Below are positions 53,481-63,553 of a stretch of 64,000 bases of DNA, one piece after another. Origin of the DNA: Pedobacter africanus (GTDB lineage: Bacteria; Bacteroidota; Bacteroidia; Sphingobacteriales; Sphingobacteriaceae); the NCBI RefSeq assembly GCF_900176535.1, contig NZ_FWXT01000005.1, positions 186,001-250,000 of the forward strand, in the 5' to 3' direction. The notes under the pieces are model-generated. The model saw only the letters and a program-made list of their open reading frames with translations. It was not told the DNA's origin and made no database searches. Made by a program: the position numbers and the translations under genes. Each line of letters starts with the position of its first letter. Positions within the stretch are counted from its first letter, which is position 1.

Positions 53481-55754
53481 TCACTTTTTTTTACCTAATC
53501 TCCCAAAGCTGCTGTCGTTGTTGCTATATGTAATTACATTTTCAACAGCTATACTCAAATCCTGCTCATCAACATACAATATGGCCGAACTGCCCTTTGG
53601 CATAGTTAAACTGCAAATGCCATTACCTTTATCCAGGCATTTCACAGCGGGCGGGGCCTTCAACTTTGGGGTCGGGTCAAATCCCGTCTTCAGATTCAGC
53701 GTTCCCCCGTTCAGGCTTTCAACCCTGACCCAACGGGTTTTACCTTCCTTACGTACTGCGCTCAATAAAAACGCGCCCTCGGTACGCAGGTTCTGAAATG
53801 CAGCATTGGCCCAGTCGGATGGTACAGCTGGAAATATCCTTGCTGTATTGTCAAAATATTGAAGGTAAAGTTCCTGTATGCTGGCAGCGGCAGCCAAAGG
53901 CGTTTCAATCACCGGTCCGCTTTCGAGGTACATGGTATTGGGCAGCACAAATTTATCCAGCAGCTGATTCAAATAATCTCTTGCTGCCCCGCCCTTACCC
54001 ATCATGGCATATATTGATGCCCCGCCTGTAAAAGAATACCCTTGCAGGGCTGAAGGAAAGCTATGCCAATGTGCAAGTGATTTACTAATGAGATCACGGT
54101 TATTCTGCTGGTCCCAGTTTACAAGATACAAAGGATAAATCATCAACAAATGCGAATAATGCCGGTGAGATTGGTTAAACGGCACATCAGCGGCAATACG
54201 AAAGCCGTTTTCATCCCTCGGGTAAGGCACCAGGTTATTCAGCACCTCTCTCCATTTGGGGGCCAAAGGATCATTCAATTTCAATTCCTGGTTGATACTG
54301 AGCAGGGTTTTGCATCCCCAGTTCAGCAAGGCAATATCATAGTTGGTATCGCTTCCCCTTCCAACAGGATATTCAGGAGAATGCGTTTTAACACTAAAAT
54401 GCCATTTGCCATCGCCTTCTTTTTTTAGCAGGTGCAGCGGATAATTGATACTTCTCTTTAACAGCGGATAGATCTTTTTTAATAATGCCTGATCCATGCT
54501 ATACCTGTAGTGCTGCCAGTAATAATACAATATCCAGGTTAAATTACTGAGTTCTGCTTCCCCATTAGAGATCGTGGCAGTTGAACCTGCCACAAGTTTT
54601 ATGGGGGAGACAAGGTCTGCACCTCCGGCTCTTGACAGTCCGGCAGAATTATACTGGTACTCCTCCGGAACATTTTTAATGAGATTGCCCTGCTGCTGAT
54701 CAATGAGCTGTACTAATGAACTGGCTATTTCAAGCCGGTTGGCAGTGTAAAGCGGACTGTAGGTTAGCTGCAAATTCAGGTTAAACCAATACGCCGGCCA
54801 GGGGGTCTGCTTAAACCAGGGTCCCATTAAATCCAATGCAGGCTTCCCCGCCCTGGTTGCTGAAGCAATTTTATACTGCTGGAGCCAATAAAAGGATTGC
54901 ATCCGCGAATCGTTCAATGTTAAAAAGCTCTGCGGATAATAGTTATGCCACCATACTTTATGCTTCCGAATCTGTTTGTCGATTTCAGTCCGGTCAAAAG
55001 CCCTGAGGGTTTGAACAGCCTCATCGTTATACCGATTCCCCGATTTGGCATAGGCCACTGTCATGACAAAATCTGCCCCTGAACTTGAAGTCAGGCGTTT
55101 CCAGGCAGTGGTATAGCCGCCTCCTGCGTTCATGGCCTGCTTATAAAATTCAACTTCCCCCTTTTTACCTTGCTTACCATTGGGGTTGCCCTTATACTGT
55201 TCAGGCACTTTAATGTGCGCGTATTTTGTTCTTGTACTTACGGATTCATCGGGTACCCACTGCCAGGTAAATCCGCTTTCCTCGCCGGTGTAAACAACGC
55301 TGCAATAAATCAGGTCTGTCTCAGACAAGGTAAGGTTCCTGAATTCAATAGTACCCTTGTCAGTATAAATTATGCCCTTTATTTCCGCATTCCATAAATC
55401 CAGTCTTGCGCTTACCTTCTCAATTCGGCCCATGGGCTTCAAAAGAAAATGACCTATCGGCAGCCGTGCCTTTGTAAACAGTATGGGCATATTGCCCTGC
55501 TGATGGTCGCGAACATCGCTTCTGCCAACATCTATGCGCAAAGCGTTCCCCTCGCGGTAGATCATTGTACCCAGCAATCCATTTCCTGTAAAAAGCCCTT
55601 CGTTCCAGCTGTCACTTAAGTTATCAGCAATGAGGTCACAACCAGAAAGGAACTTCGGCCAGTTTATCCCCTTCTCCGTCTGTGCCGTAACGGTCAAACT
55701 CTGACATACAAGGAAAACTGTAAATACAATCAGTGCTATTGCCCTCTTTATCAT
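53481..55754 (-). CDS. GH95-like glycosidase (alpha-L-fucosidase/galactosidase type)
   Basis: This 757-residue protein has a signal peptide (about 1-25). An N-terminal beta-sandwich (about 30-270, with SWNEGLFTGNGLLGTMIYREG) is followed by an alpha/alpha-barrel (about 280-680, with RMQSFYWLQQYKIASATRAG and HRHYSHLLMIYPLYLVNW) and a short C-terminal beta-domain. This matches the architecture of family GH95 and relatives, although the protein is diverged and catalytic residues were not placed with certainty. Its start overlaps the GH29 stop (ATGA), which implies joint action on a fucosylated substrate. The spacing to GH88 is 32 bases. Confidence 0.78.
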   Translation of the reverse strand: MIKRAIALIVFTVFLVCQSLTVTAQTEKGINWPKFLSGCDLIADNLSDSWNEGLFTGNGLLGTMIYREGNALRIDVGRSDVRDHQQGNMPILFTKARLPIGHFLLKPMGRIEKVSARLDLWNAEIKGIIYTDKGTIEFRNLTLSETDLIYCSVVYTGEESGFTWQWVPDESVSTRTKYAHIKVPEQYKGNPNGKQGKKGEVEFYKQAMNAGGGYTTAWKRLTSSSGADFVMTVAYAKSGNRYNDEAVQTLRAFDRTEIDKQIRKHKVWWHNYYPQSFLTLNDSRMQSFYWLQQYKIASATRAGKPALDLMGPWFKQTPWPAYWFNLNLQLTYSPLYTANRLEIASSLVQLIDQQQGNLIKNVPEEYQYNSAGLSRAGGADLVSPIKLVAGSTATISNGEAELSNLTWILYYYWQHYRYSMDQALLKKIYPLLKRSINYPLHLLKKEGDGKWHFSVKTHSPEYPVGRGSDTNYDIALLNWGCKTLLSINQELKLNDPLAPKWREVLNNLVPYPRDENGFRIAADVPFNQSHRHYSHLLMIYPLYLVNWDQQNNRDLISKSLAHWHSFPSALQGYSFTGGASIYAMMGKGGAARDYLNQLLDKFVLPNTMYLESGPVIETPLAAAASIQELYLQYFDNTARIFPAVPSDWANAAFQNLRTEGAFLLSAVRKEGKTRWVRVESLNGGTLNLKTGFDPTPKLKAPPAVKCLDKGNGICSLTMPKGSSAILYVDEQDLSIAVENVITYSNNDSSFGRLGKKK

Positions 55755-57154
55755 AGGATTATTTTAAATACGTAAACCGGTACAGTAGCGGGCAATGATG
55801 CAGGAAGATCCATATGCAGGGCCTTTTCAGTTTGCTTCCACTTTATCTTTGCCGAAGTCCCTAAAAGAGACACTTTCTTTATTTTATACCGGTCCGCTGC
55901 CAGGGATTTTACATTGATATCTGCAGCTTTCCAACTCCTCGCAAACACATAGACGGTATTGGCTTTAGTCGTAAAATATACATCCGGATTAATCTGCTTC
56001 GAAGTATTGTCATTGTCCGTATCCTTCATTGTACTTTTGAGCGCTATTTCACCGGCCTTACCCAGGTCTTCTGCAACACTGTTTTCATTAGTGATGAGCC
56101 ATGGACGGGTACCGTAGATGGCCTCATGGTTCACCTTCATCCATTTGCCAATCTCGTTCATACGCTCTTTGGTCTTATCCAGCAATGCCCCTTCACCATC
56201 CGGACTAACATTTAACAACAGATTGCCACCTTTACTCACAATCTCTACCAGTTGGCGAACCATCAGCTCGGGCGACTTCCATGCATTATCGTGCCGGTTA
56301 TAGCTCCATTTACCGCTCATGGTAATACATGCTTCCCAGGGTTTAGACATTTTTGCCGCGGAAATCTGCTGTTCCGACACGAGGTAATCGCCCAGCCCGT
56401 TACCAATCCTGCTGTTGATGATGCAGCCAGGTTGCAACTTCCTGATCAGTACCTCCAGATCTGCACTCTGTGCTTTAGAAATGATCTGCTCAGGCGTGTC
56501 GAACCACATCACGGCAACAGGTCCATATCCGGTCAGCAATTCAGTGATCTGCGGTTTTACTTTACGCTCAAAATATTTGGAAAAGTCTTTTGCATCCTCG
56601 TCCGGATAATCCCAGGTATTGCTACGTCCGCCCTTTTCCGGCCAGTTGGTAGGCACATCGGGATCCTCCCAGTCGCGGCCCAGCGAATAATACAAGCCTA
56701 ATTTCAAATTATATTTTTTACAGGCCGCGGCGAGTTCCTTAAGCGGATCCCTGGCCCATCTTGTTGTGCCGACAATGTTATAATCACTGACTTTTGACCC
56801 ATACATGGCATAACCATCGTGATGTTTGGTGGTAAATACCAGGTATTTCATCCCCGCATCTTTTGCGGCCTTTGCCCAGGCATCTGCATCAAATTTAACC
56901 GGATGAAAATCATCCGCTATTGCAGCGTATTCTTTTAAAGGAATACGCTCGTACAGCATAAAATGTTCATTGCCCCTTGATGGTTTACCTTTCCAGTCGC
57001 CCGCAGCAACCGAATATAAGCCCCAATGAACAAACATCCCAAATTTGGCTTCATTCCACCATTGCATTGCAGTTCCCGAGTTTTTAGGCTGCTGGGCAAC
57101 TAAAATTGCAGGTACACACAGCAGGAGCAGCTTTATTTTCAGCAATCTTTTCAT
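55751..57154 (-). CDS. Alpha-L-fucosidase, GH29
   Basis: This 467-residue exported protein (signal about 1-20) hydrolyses alpha-linked fucose. GH29 signatures are FGMFVHWGLYSVAAGDW near 38-54, FTTKHHDGYAMY near 107-118 and GPVAVMWFDTP with the likely nucleophile Asp219. A C-terminal beta-sandwich follows. Its length is typical. It is coupled by a four-base overlap to the GH95-like gene and lies 15 bases after the DUF5017 gene, inside the PUL2 operon. Confidence 0.92.
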   Translation of the reverse strand: MKRLLKIKLLLLCVPAILVAQQPKNSGTAMQWWNEAKFGMFVHWGLYSVAAGDWKGKPSRGNEHFMLYERIPLKEYAAIADDFHPVKFDADAWAKAAKDAGMKYLVFTTKHHDGYAMYGSKVSDYNIVGTTRWARDPLKELAAACKKYNLKLGLYYSLGRDWEDPDVPTNWPEKGGRSNTWDYPDEDAKDFSKYFERKVKPQITELLTGYGPVAVMWFDTPEQIISKAQSADLEVLIRKLQPGCIINSRIGNGLGDYLVSEQQISAAKMSKPWEACITMSGKWSYNRHDNAWKSPELMVRQLVEIVSKGGNLLLNVSPDGEGALLDKTKERMNEIGKWMKVNHEAIYGTRPWLITNENSVAEDLGKAGEIALKSTMKDTDNDNTSKQINPDVYFTTKANTVYVFARSWKAADINVKSLAADRYKIKKVSLLGTSAKIKWKQTEKALHMDLPASLPATVPVYVFKIIL

Positions 57155-57169
57155 GCAAACAGATCAGGA

Positions 57170-58204
57170 TTATGGATTGGTAATATTGATTGGCAATTGT
57201 TTAACAGCTACCGATGTGCCATCGACCGTATTGTTCGAGGCAACAAAAGTTGCTTTGTAATTACCTGCAGGATATACTGCCGTTGACACATAACGTTTTA
57301 CCAGGGCCGTAATTTCTTTGATGCCGACACCAGCATCAGGTGTTACCTTACGCAGGTCTACCGGTCCTACTATTGCCCATGATTCCGCAGGGGATGTAGC
57401 TGCTGCTACAGTAGCGGCACCGGTAATCACAAGCGATCCTGCGGCGCCTGTACCTGTAGTATACACCCAGCCATATTTATTGGCATTCAGGCTTTCATCA
57501 TAAATACTTAGCCAGCCCAGGCCCGGGGTATTTACCCCATAATTGGTGATGGATTGGTTGGAGGCAGCAAAATTAGCCAGCGTATAGCTGGTATTGTCTT
57601 CCAGCAAATTGTTAAGCGAAAATGCAGTGATCGTCCACTTATTCTGTATGCTGCCTGCCAGGGCCTTATATTTAAAAGCAATGAACACTGGCTTTCCCTG
57701 TGCGGCAAAATCCGACAAATCTACCTTGCCTGACGGCGTTGCAGTTGTACTTCCTGTTGACCAGGCCGCTCGGCTGCTGATGTCTGTCCAGTTTGCAGCA
57801 GCAATATTGGCGTTTGTAGCCGCAGTATCACGGGTGATCACACCGGTAATTGTTTGCGACTTAGCCACTACACCTTTGAAATCCGAAGAAACGAGCAACT
57901 GGATGGAATTTGCCTGCGTGCCATTGGCCCTAACTGAACTGAACTGAAGTTGTGGAACGCCATTGGCAGTAGTCCTGTCCCTGAATTCATAGCGTTGTCC
58001 TGTTGCTCCTGAATAAAAAGTTACGATGTCGGCATTTCCGCTGATCTGGTACACAATGGTATCAGTTGTTTTAAAATCGCTGCTTGCCTGCCCGTTCGTT
58101 TTTGTACTGGTTACATCAAATGAAACCGGTTTTTCATCTATAGATTTATCGCATGCTGCCAGCATTAAAGTCCCGGCCAGTATGATGGTATATAAAGCTT
58201 TCAT
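57170..58204 (-). CDS. DUF5017-type surface lipoprotein of PUL2 (SusE-like position)
   Basis: This 344-residue protein has a lipoprotein signal (TLMLAACDKS). DUF5017 features are seen near the N-terminus (TIVYQISGNADIVTFYSGATG, YEFRDRT), which forms a beta-sandwich. A second beta-rich domain follows, with NKWTITAFSLNN and GWLSIYDESLNANKYGWVY. It takes the place of a SusE/SusF glycan-binding protein directly after SusD, and its probable role is surface capture of the glycan. Confidence 0.82.
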   Translation of the reverse strand: MKALYTIILAGTLMLAACDKSIDEKPVSFDVTSTKTNGQASSDFKTTDTIVYQISGNADIVTFYSGATGQRYEFRDRTTANGVPQLQFSSVRANGTQANSIQLLVSSDFKGVVAKSQTITGVITRDTAATNANIAAANWTDISSRAAWSTGSTTATPSGKVDLSDFAAQGKPVFIAFKYKALAGSIQNKWTITAFSLNNLLEDNTSYTLANFAASNQSITNYGVNTPGLGWLSIYDESLNANKYGWVYTTGTGAAGSLVITGAATVAAATSPAESWAIVGPVDLRKVTPDAGVGIKEITALVKRYVSTAVYPAGNYKATFVASNNTVDGTSVAVKQLPINITNP

Positions 58205-58223
58205 ATTTCGTTGGTTTAAAAGG

Positions 58224-60224
58224 CTACCAGCCCGGGTTTTGGGTTGCGGCCTTGTTTACTGTAATTTCTGCGGCAGGGATAGGGAACAATACATGTTTAG
58301 GAACCACGTTTGAGCCAGCCAAACCTCCATAAGAAAAAGTTGTTCCGGCACCAGACCTGATTTCGGCACCTACAGCATTCATAGTGCTTACCCATTTGCC
58401 CCAACGCACCAGGTCTCCCTTTCGGAGCGACTCAAAACAAAGTTCTCTAGAACGTTCATCTTCAATAGCCTGCTGGAAGCTGATTTTGTCTAATCCACCC
58501 AGGTCCACTGTTGAAGTCGCAATAGTGGCTGTGGCAGTTGCCCTGGCACCTGCCCAGGTAAATACCGCTCCGGTTACTGCCGCCGAAGAAGCACCCGAAG
58601 TTTGTACTGGTGCGGTGGCAGTAGATTTGCCCGCGGTTGTTACTGTATAAACGTTATTGCCGTTAAATACCTGGGTATTGGCCGCATAATCCGTGTTGCT
58701 TGTCCACTGCGTTCCTATATTAACAGTCGGAACCGAGGTGTAGCCCCTTCCCGGATTGAGTACTGCTATAGCGGTAACTTTTCCTGTGCTGGTCGAAACC
58801 GTAGCTTCGGCAGTGGCACCTGTACCTCCGCCTCCTGTAAGTGTTACCGGAATGTTGTTCAGGGTAGTTAAATACCCTGTATTGCCTGCGGTGGCCAGGT
58901 TAATGTTATTTACTACAGAAACTGTAGCGCCTGCTGTTCCGGGATCGATCCCATATGCCCTTCTTCTCACTTCGTTGATTGCATCATATGCCAATTGCGT
59001 AGGCCCATTGATCTGATTTTCTGCTTCTGCCAGCATCAGGAGTACATCTGAGTACCTTAACAGTGGATAATTGATGGGCGTAGTATTCTGGTTTTTATTG
59101 TCCAACACATAGGCTTCCCTTCTAAATTTGGCAGCATCGCGGTTATAAACCTGTGCAGCGGTGTAATAGTTGTAATAATACCTGTCAGAATAGCTTGTAA
59201 TATAGTTGAACTGAGCCAGGTTCCAGTCACGTCTTAAATCTCCCGGCGAAAAAAGGTTGAACAACCTTGCCGTCGTATGCAAAAAGCCATAGCAATAGCC
59301 AATTTTAAGTCCTATTCCCGTAGCTACCTGCATCTGAATGCCTCCTAAATTGCCTACCCTGCCATTAGAGCCAAAACCGTCTGCGCCGTTTCCTTTAAAT
59401 TCCACTTCCCACATGCTTTCCTTGATATCGTATAAGTCCTGGTGCATATTGACAAACAGTTGCTTATAGCTTGGGTTTAGCCTGTGTTCGCCTGACTCCC
59501 TAACTTTCAGGGCCCATGTTTTTGCATCTGCGTACTTGGCTTCATCTTTTAGCGGTGCACCGGCCATAGTTAGGCAGACTCTGGCCAGGATGCCCTGAAC
59601 AGTTGTTTTACCTACGCGGCCTGCAAAGCCAATATCGCTGATCTTGCTGGCTAGCCCCTCGGCTTTAGTCATATCAGCCAGTATCTGCGCATAAACTTCT
59701 TTCACAGGGGTACGTGGAACCTGCACGTCTTCGGCGGCAGGAGAATTAGTCGGTACAATCTTGAGCGGCACATCACCAAAATTGCTGGCTAATAAGAAAT
59801 AGTAATAACCACGTAAAAACAGGGCCTCACCCAATATAGGCGCCCGCTTGGCCTCGTCTATTTTGGCCACTTTAATATTGGCAATGAGCATGTTTGCTCT
59901 TTCAATCCCTACATAACATTGTTGCCATAAGGCTGCCACAGTATTCTCCGAGTAGTCAAAATTATATACCGGTACGCCGGTTGTCTGTGCACTGCGCTGA
60001 TAAAAGGCTTCGTCTGAAATGTTAAAATCGCTGTTCAGAAAATTGCCGTACATGGATGGGGTGGCTAGTGGATAATATACCCCGGCCAGTGCATTCAGTA
60101 ATTTTGCCTCTGAATCGTAATACTCTTCAGGCAATAAATTATCAGTGGGAACAGTATCCAAAAACTTTTTGCAGGAAACCAGACCTGTGCTGAGTATGAG
60201 TAGAGAAAATAATAACTTTTTCAT
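58224..60224 (-). CDS. SusD/RagB-family lipoprotein with a tail-fibre-like insertion (PUL2)
   Basis: This 666-residue protein is longer than the usual 500-600. It has a lipoprotein signal (LSTGLVSCKK), the SusD helical scaffold (ALFLRGYYYFLLASNFGDVPLK, LLRYSDVLLMLAEAENQ) and the C-terminal block (AIEDERSRELCFESLRKGDLVRWGK and TQNPGW). Between NEVRRRAYG and DKISFQQAI, residues about 431-575 form a Gly/Thr/Ala/Val-rich insertion with a GYTSVPTVNIG phrase and a W..NTDYAANTQVFNGNNVY phrase. These resemble repeats in tail fibres and carbohydrate-binding modules. The reading frame is intact through it. It starts 11 bases after the susC stop. Confidence 0.93.
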   Translation of the reverse strand: MKKLLFSLLILSTGLVSCKKFLDTVPTDNLLPEEYYDSEAKLLNALAGVYYPLATPSMYGNFLNSDFNISDEAFYQRSAQTTGVPVYNFDYSENTVAALWQQCYVGIERANMLIANIKVAKIDEAKRAPILGEALFLRGYYYFLLASNFGDVPLKIVPTNSPAAEDVQVPRTPVKEVYAQILADMTKAEGLASKISDIGFAGRVGKTTVQGILARVCLTMAGAPLKDEAKYADAKTWALKVRESGEHRLNPSYKQLFVNMHQDLYDIKESMWEVEFKGNGADGFGSNGRVGNLGGIQMQVATGIGLKIGYCYGFLHTTARLFNLFSPGDLRRDWNLAQFNYITSYSDRYYYNYYTAAQVYNRDAAKFRREAYVLDNKNQNTTPINYPLLRYSDVLLMLAEAENQINGPTQLAYDAINEVRRRAYGIDPGTAGATVSVVNNINLATAGNTGYLTTLNNIPVTLTGGGGTGATAEATVSTSTGKVTAIAVLNPGRGYTSVPTVNIGTQWTSNTDYAANTQVFNGNNVYTVTTAGKSTATAPVQTSGASSAAVTGAVFTWAGARATATATIATSTVDLGGLDKISFQQAIEDERSRELCFESLRKGDLVRWGKWVSTMNAVGAEIRSGAGTTFSYGGLAGSNVVPKHVLFPIPAAEITVNKAATQNPGW
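58500..58934 (-). other. Insertion module within the PUL2 SusD
   Basis: These bases encode about 145 residues of low-complexity beta-type sequence inside an otherwise ordinary SusD. The first half has GGGGTGATAEATV and NPGRGYTSVPTVNIG, the second half WTSNTDYAANTQVFNGNNVY and TATAPVQTSG. Both are common in surface and tail-fibre proteins. The insertion sits in the loop between the two conserved C-terminal SusD helices and keeps the frame. Confidence 0.65.
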
Positions 60225-60235
60225 GTCAATTGAAT

Positions 60236-63200
60236 TTAAAAAGTAACGTTAGCACCAAAAGCAACAATCCTGGCCCTTGGATAACCACTATAATCAAAAC
60301 CTCCGGTAAGTACGGAATTGTAGGTACTCACCTCTGGGTCCAGCCCGGTATATTTTGTCCAGGTATACAGGTTTTGCCCGGAAACAAATACCCTTGCCCC
60401 TTTAACTTTAATTTTATCCAGCAAAGTTTTAGGGATATTGTAACCTAGTGAAACTGTTTTTAAACGTAGAAATGAACCATCTTCAATTGTTCTTGACGAA
60501 TATCCGGCTACAGAAAAACCGCCTGTCCGGTAGTTGGAAGATCCCTGGTTTTCGGGCGACCAGCGATCGACATAACCGGCGTATTGCTGTAAAAATCTTT
60601 TGCCCAATGCATTCCCTTCAAACACCATACGGTTTACGTTTTGAATGTCATTACCGTACGACCACTGGAAGAAGATATTGAGGTCAAAATTCTTATAGGT
60701 AAAATTATTCGTAAAACCGCCGGTATGCAGGGGCAGGCTGTTGCCTATGATGGCATAGTCGGCAGCATTTACGTTTCCATCACCGTTAATATCGCGATAC
60801 TTAATGTCCCCAGGCTGTATGTTCTGGCGGTTAGCTCCGTTTGCAGGTACATTGTCTTTTAAAAGGTATTCGCCGGTAGAAGTTTTGTTAAAATCACTGT
60901 ACTGATATACGCCGTCCCAGATGAAGCCATACATCATACCCAGCGGCTCTCCGATCTTTGCAATATAGGAAGGGATATTGGTGTAGCCGTTGTCCCAGTT
61001 GGTGGTCGACAGCAGGGTCTGCTGATCTTCCGCCAATGCCAGCACTTTGCTTCTGTTGAATGAAATATTAAAGCTACTGTTCCACTGAAAATCTTTATTG
61101 CTGATGTTTACAGTGCTCAGGGTAAGTTCCAGCCCCTTGTTAGCAACGGCACCTACATTTTTAAATGCAGTGGCATAACCTGAAGAGGTAGGTAAAGTGG
61201 CACGCAGCAATAAGTCCTTGGTATTCTTTTTATATACATCAGCTGTTAGTGAAATCCTGTTCTTCAAAAAAGCAACATCTAAACCAGCATCGTACTGGTC
61301 TGTAGTCTCCCATTTCACTTTTGGGTTACCCAATGATGTGGGGATGATACTGGCTACATATCCATTGTTCCATGGATAGGAATTTCCGGGTACGACATCG
61401 TTGGACGATAGGTAGGCAAAGTCATTTACCCTGTTGTTACCCGTTTTACCATAGCTGGCCCTTAGCTTACCATCAGAAAGTATCTTGCTGTCTTTAAAAA
61501 AATCTTCCTTAATAAAACGCCATGACGCTCCAACCGAAGGGAAATAGCTCCATTTATTGCCAGGAGCAAATTTCGAAGAACCATCTGCACGGTAAGAAGC
61601 CTCAATATAATATTTCGACTTATAGTTATACTTTGCCCTTCCATAAAAAGAAGATAAAGACCATAGTGAGCTCACTGCTGTAGTTACCGGGTTCACAATC
61701 CCTTCATTCAGGCCGCTTATTCCCAATTTTTCATTAGGCAAAAAGGTAGCGCCAAAGCCGTACAGGCTACTGGTATTGCCCTGGGCCGAAAAACCGCCCA
61801 ATATGTTCAGGTTATGGCTTTTATTATAGGTTTTGGTCCAGGTCAGTGTATTTTCGTTAGACCAGTTATTGGTATTGGCTTCCGAAATTGAACCGTTTAC
61901 CCCACTGGTGCGGCCTGGCGTGGTATTCGGGCTGCCGGGATAGGTATTCGAATTGTTAAATATTTCATTAATCACCCTCGTATTGTTAATGCCACCGGTT
62001 ATTTTTAACCTGAGGTCTTTGGTGATGCTATAGTCCAAATACCCGCTTACATTCAAATTGTGGGTTTTGTTGTTGCGCAGCAGGTTTTTCTGATTCAAAA
62101 TAGGGTTGAACTTATAGTCTGTTCCACTGGCTGTGGTTTCATCGATCTGTTCCTCTTCCGTAAGTTCACTCAGCGGACTGTAGCCCCATACACTGTATAA
62201 AATATTGGTTGTTCCACTACCTCCGGTACCTTGTGCTGCAGAATTTCCAGAACGGAGCAGGTAAGCATAATTCGCATTGATCCCCACCTTTATTTTATCG
62301 GTCAGGGTCTGATCCAGGGTAATCCGCCCCTGATATCTTTTATAGGCGGTATTGATAATTGTACCTTTCTGGTCATTTAAATTTCCTGAAATGGCATAAA
62401 CGGTTTTATCTGTGCCGCCGCGTAAAGCCAGCGAATAGTCTTGCCTTACGCCTGTCTGGAAAAACGGCGACTGCCAGTCTGTAGCTGCAACGTTTCTGTA
62501 ATCTTCCAATGTCTTACCAGGTCTGGTCAGCAATACATAGATTGGTGTAGGATCTGCTGCAGAGCCCTGTGCCCCCGGTACCAGTTCCAGCTGCATCTTG
62601 GCAAACTCGTAGGTATCCATCAGCTTCATCGTTTTGATGTTGTTGTCAAGACTGACCGTGGAGTTAAGTGAAATTACAGGCGCCCCTATTTTCCCCTTTT
62701 TGGTGGTGATCATAATTACGCCGTTTGCACCTCTGGCACCATAAATTGCGGTTGCAGATGCATCCTTCAATACATCAATAGATTCCACTTCCTGCGGGTC
62801 GAATATATTCAGGTTAAAATCTTCCATCGGAAAACCATCTACCACATATAACGGGCTGTTGTTTTGTGTAATGGAATTGGCACCCCTGATGACAATATTA
62901 ACAGAAGATCCGGGCTGGCCATCAGATGAATTTACCTGCACGCCTGCCACACGGCCGGCAAGCGACTCGTCTATAGAGCGAACAGGGGCCTTTACCATAT
63001 CCTTCATGTCCACCTGCCCTACTGAGCTTACAAGATCGGCCTTTTTACTCGTTCCATATCCGATAACTACCACATCGTTCAGGGTTTTGTTATCTTCGGC
63101 AAGTGTAATGTTGATTACGCCTTTATCTCCAACACTCATTTCCCTTTGCAGGTAACCAATATACGTATAGACCAGGGTGCTGTTGCCCTGCGAAGGAACC

Positions 63201-63388
63201 TGGATAGCATAATGCCCATCTTTATCGGTAGTAGCGCCGGTCTTGGTACCTTTGACCTGCACACTTACCCCGACTAAGGGAAGGCCAGAGCCCTGTTCTG
63301 TAACCTTACCTTCTACCCGCCGTGTTTGCTGGGCAAAAACTGTAATGGAACAGATCATACACATTAAAAAAAGGTAAATCTTTCTCAT
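60236..63388 (-). CDS. SusC/RagA-family TonB-linked outer-membrane transporter (PUL2)
   Basis: This 1050-residue protein has a signal peptide (about 1-19, MCMICSITVFA), a carboxypeptidase-regulatory-like domain (about 23-100, VEGKVTEQGSGLPLVGVSV), a TonB-box-like VVVIGYGTSKK, a plug (PLYVVDGFPMEDFNLNIFD, SIDVLKDASATAIYGARGA) and a barrel ending in FGANVTF with the terminal Phe typical of outer-membrane proteins. It imports the PUL2 oligosaccharides with the SusD encoded 11 bases downstream. The 165-base leader upstream contains a perfect inverted repeat. Confidence 0.95.
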   Translation of the reverse strand: MRKIYLFLMCMICSITVFAQQTRRVEGKVTEQGSGLPLVGVSVQVKGTKTGATTDKDGHYAIQVPSQGNSTLVYTYIGYLQREMSVGDKGVINITLAEDNKTLNDVVVIGYGTSKKADLVSSVGQVDMKDMVKAPVRSIDESLAGRVAGVQVNSSDGQPGSSVNIVIRGANSITQNNSPLYVVDGFPMEDFNLNIFDPQEVESIDVLKDASATAIYGARGANGVIMITTKKGKIGAPVISLNSTVSLDNNIKTMKLMDTYEFAKMQLELVPGAQGSAADPTPIYVLLTRPGKTLEDYRNVAATDWQSPFFQTGVRQDYSLALRGGTDKTVYAISGNLNDQKGTIINTAYKRYQGRITLDQTLTDKIKVGINANYAYLLRSGNSAAQGTGGSGTTNILYSVWGYSPLSELTEEEQIDETTASGTDYKFNPILNQKNLLRNNKTHNLNVSGYLDYSITKDLRLKITGGINNTRVINEIFNNSNTYPGSPNTTPGRTSGVNGSISEANTNNWSNENTLTWTKTYNKSHNLNILGGFSAQGNTSSLYGFGATFLPNEKLGISGLNEGIVNPVTTAVSSLWSLSSFYGRAKYNYKSKYYIEASYRADGSSKFAPGNKWSYFPSVGASWRFIKEDFFKDSKILSDGKLRASYGKTGNNRVNDFAYLSSNDVVPGNSYPWNNGYVASIIPTSLGNPKVKWETTDQYDAGLDVAFLKNRISLTADVYKKNTKDLLLRATLPTSSGYATAFKNVGAVANKGLELTLSTVNISNKDFQWNSSFNISFNRSKVLALAEDQQTLLSTTNWDNGYTNIPSYIAKIGEPLGMMYGFIWDGVYQYSDFNKTSTGEYLLKDNVPANGANRQNIQPGDIKYRDINGDGNVNAADYAIIGNSLPLHTGGFTNNFTYKNFDLNIFFQWSYGNDIQNVNRMVFEGNALGKRFLQQYAGYVDRWSPENQGSSNYRTGGFSVAGYSSRTIEDGSFLRLKTVSLGYNIPKTLLDKIKVKGARVFVSGQNLYTWTKYTGLDPEVSTYNSVLTGGFDYSGYPRARIVAFGANVTF

Positions 63389-63415
63389 ACTTAAAAAGTT
63401 TAAATTTGGTTTCTC

Positions 63416-63435
63416 GTAATCATCCCCCTGATTAC
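63416..63435. promoter_or_regulatory. Inverted repeat in the leader of the PUL2 susC
   Basis: GTAATCA (63416-63422) and TGATTAC (63429-63435) are perfect inverted repeats around six bases. They lie 28 bases before the susC ATG. The site could be an operator or a leader hairpin; nothing else in the 165-base gap (63389-63553) matches a full promoter. Confidence 0.35.
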
Positions 63436-63553
63436 TGTTCTCAAATTTGCAAAAGGAAACATCGAAAAAGGGGGCAGAGATTAGTTTATATAAGGGTAAT
63501 AATCAGTTAACATTATCCGTATATGCCAATCCAAGGCTTTTTTTGGCTTTTAT

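Noticed and set aside
58500..58934. SusD insertion as a mobile element
   Set aside because: There are no terminal repeats, target duplication or transposase, and the frame is intact; it is better seen as a protein module.
63480..63553. Terminator after the PL8 gene
   Set aside because: Only a weak 5-bp pairing with a long loop was found; not convincing.
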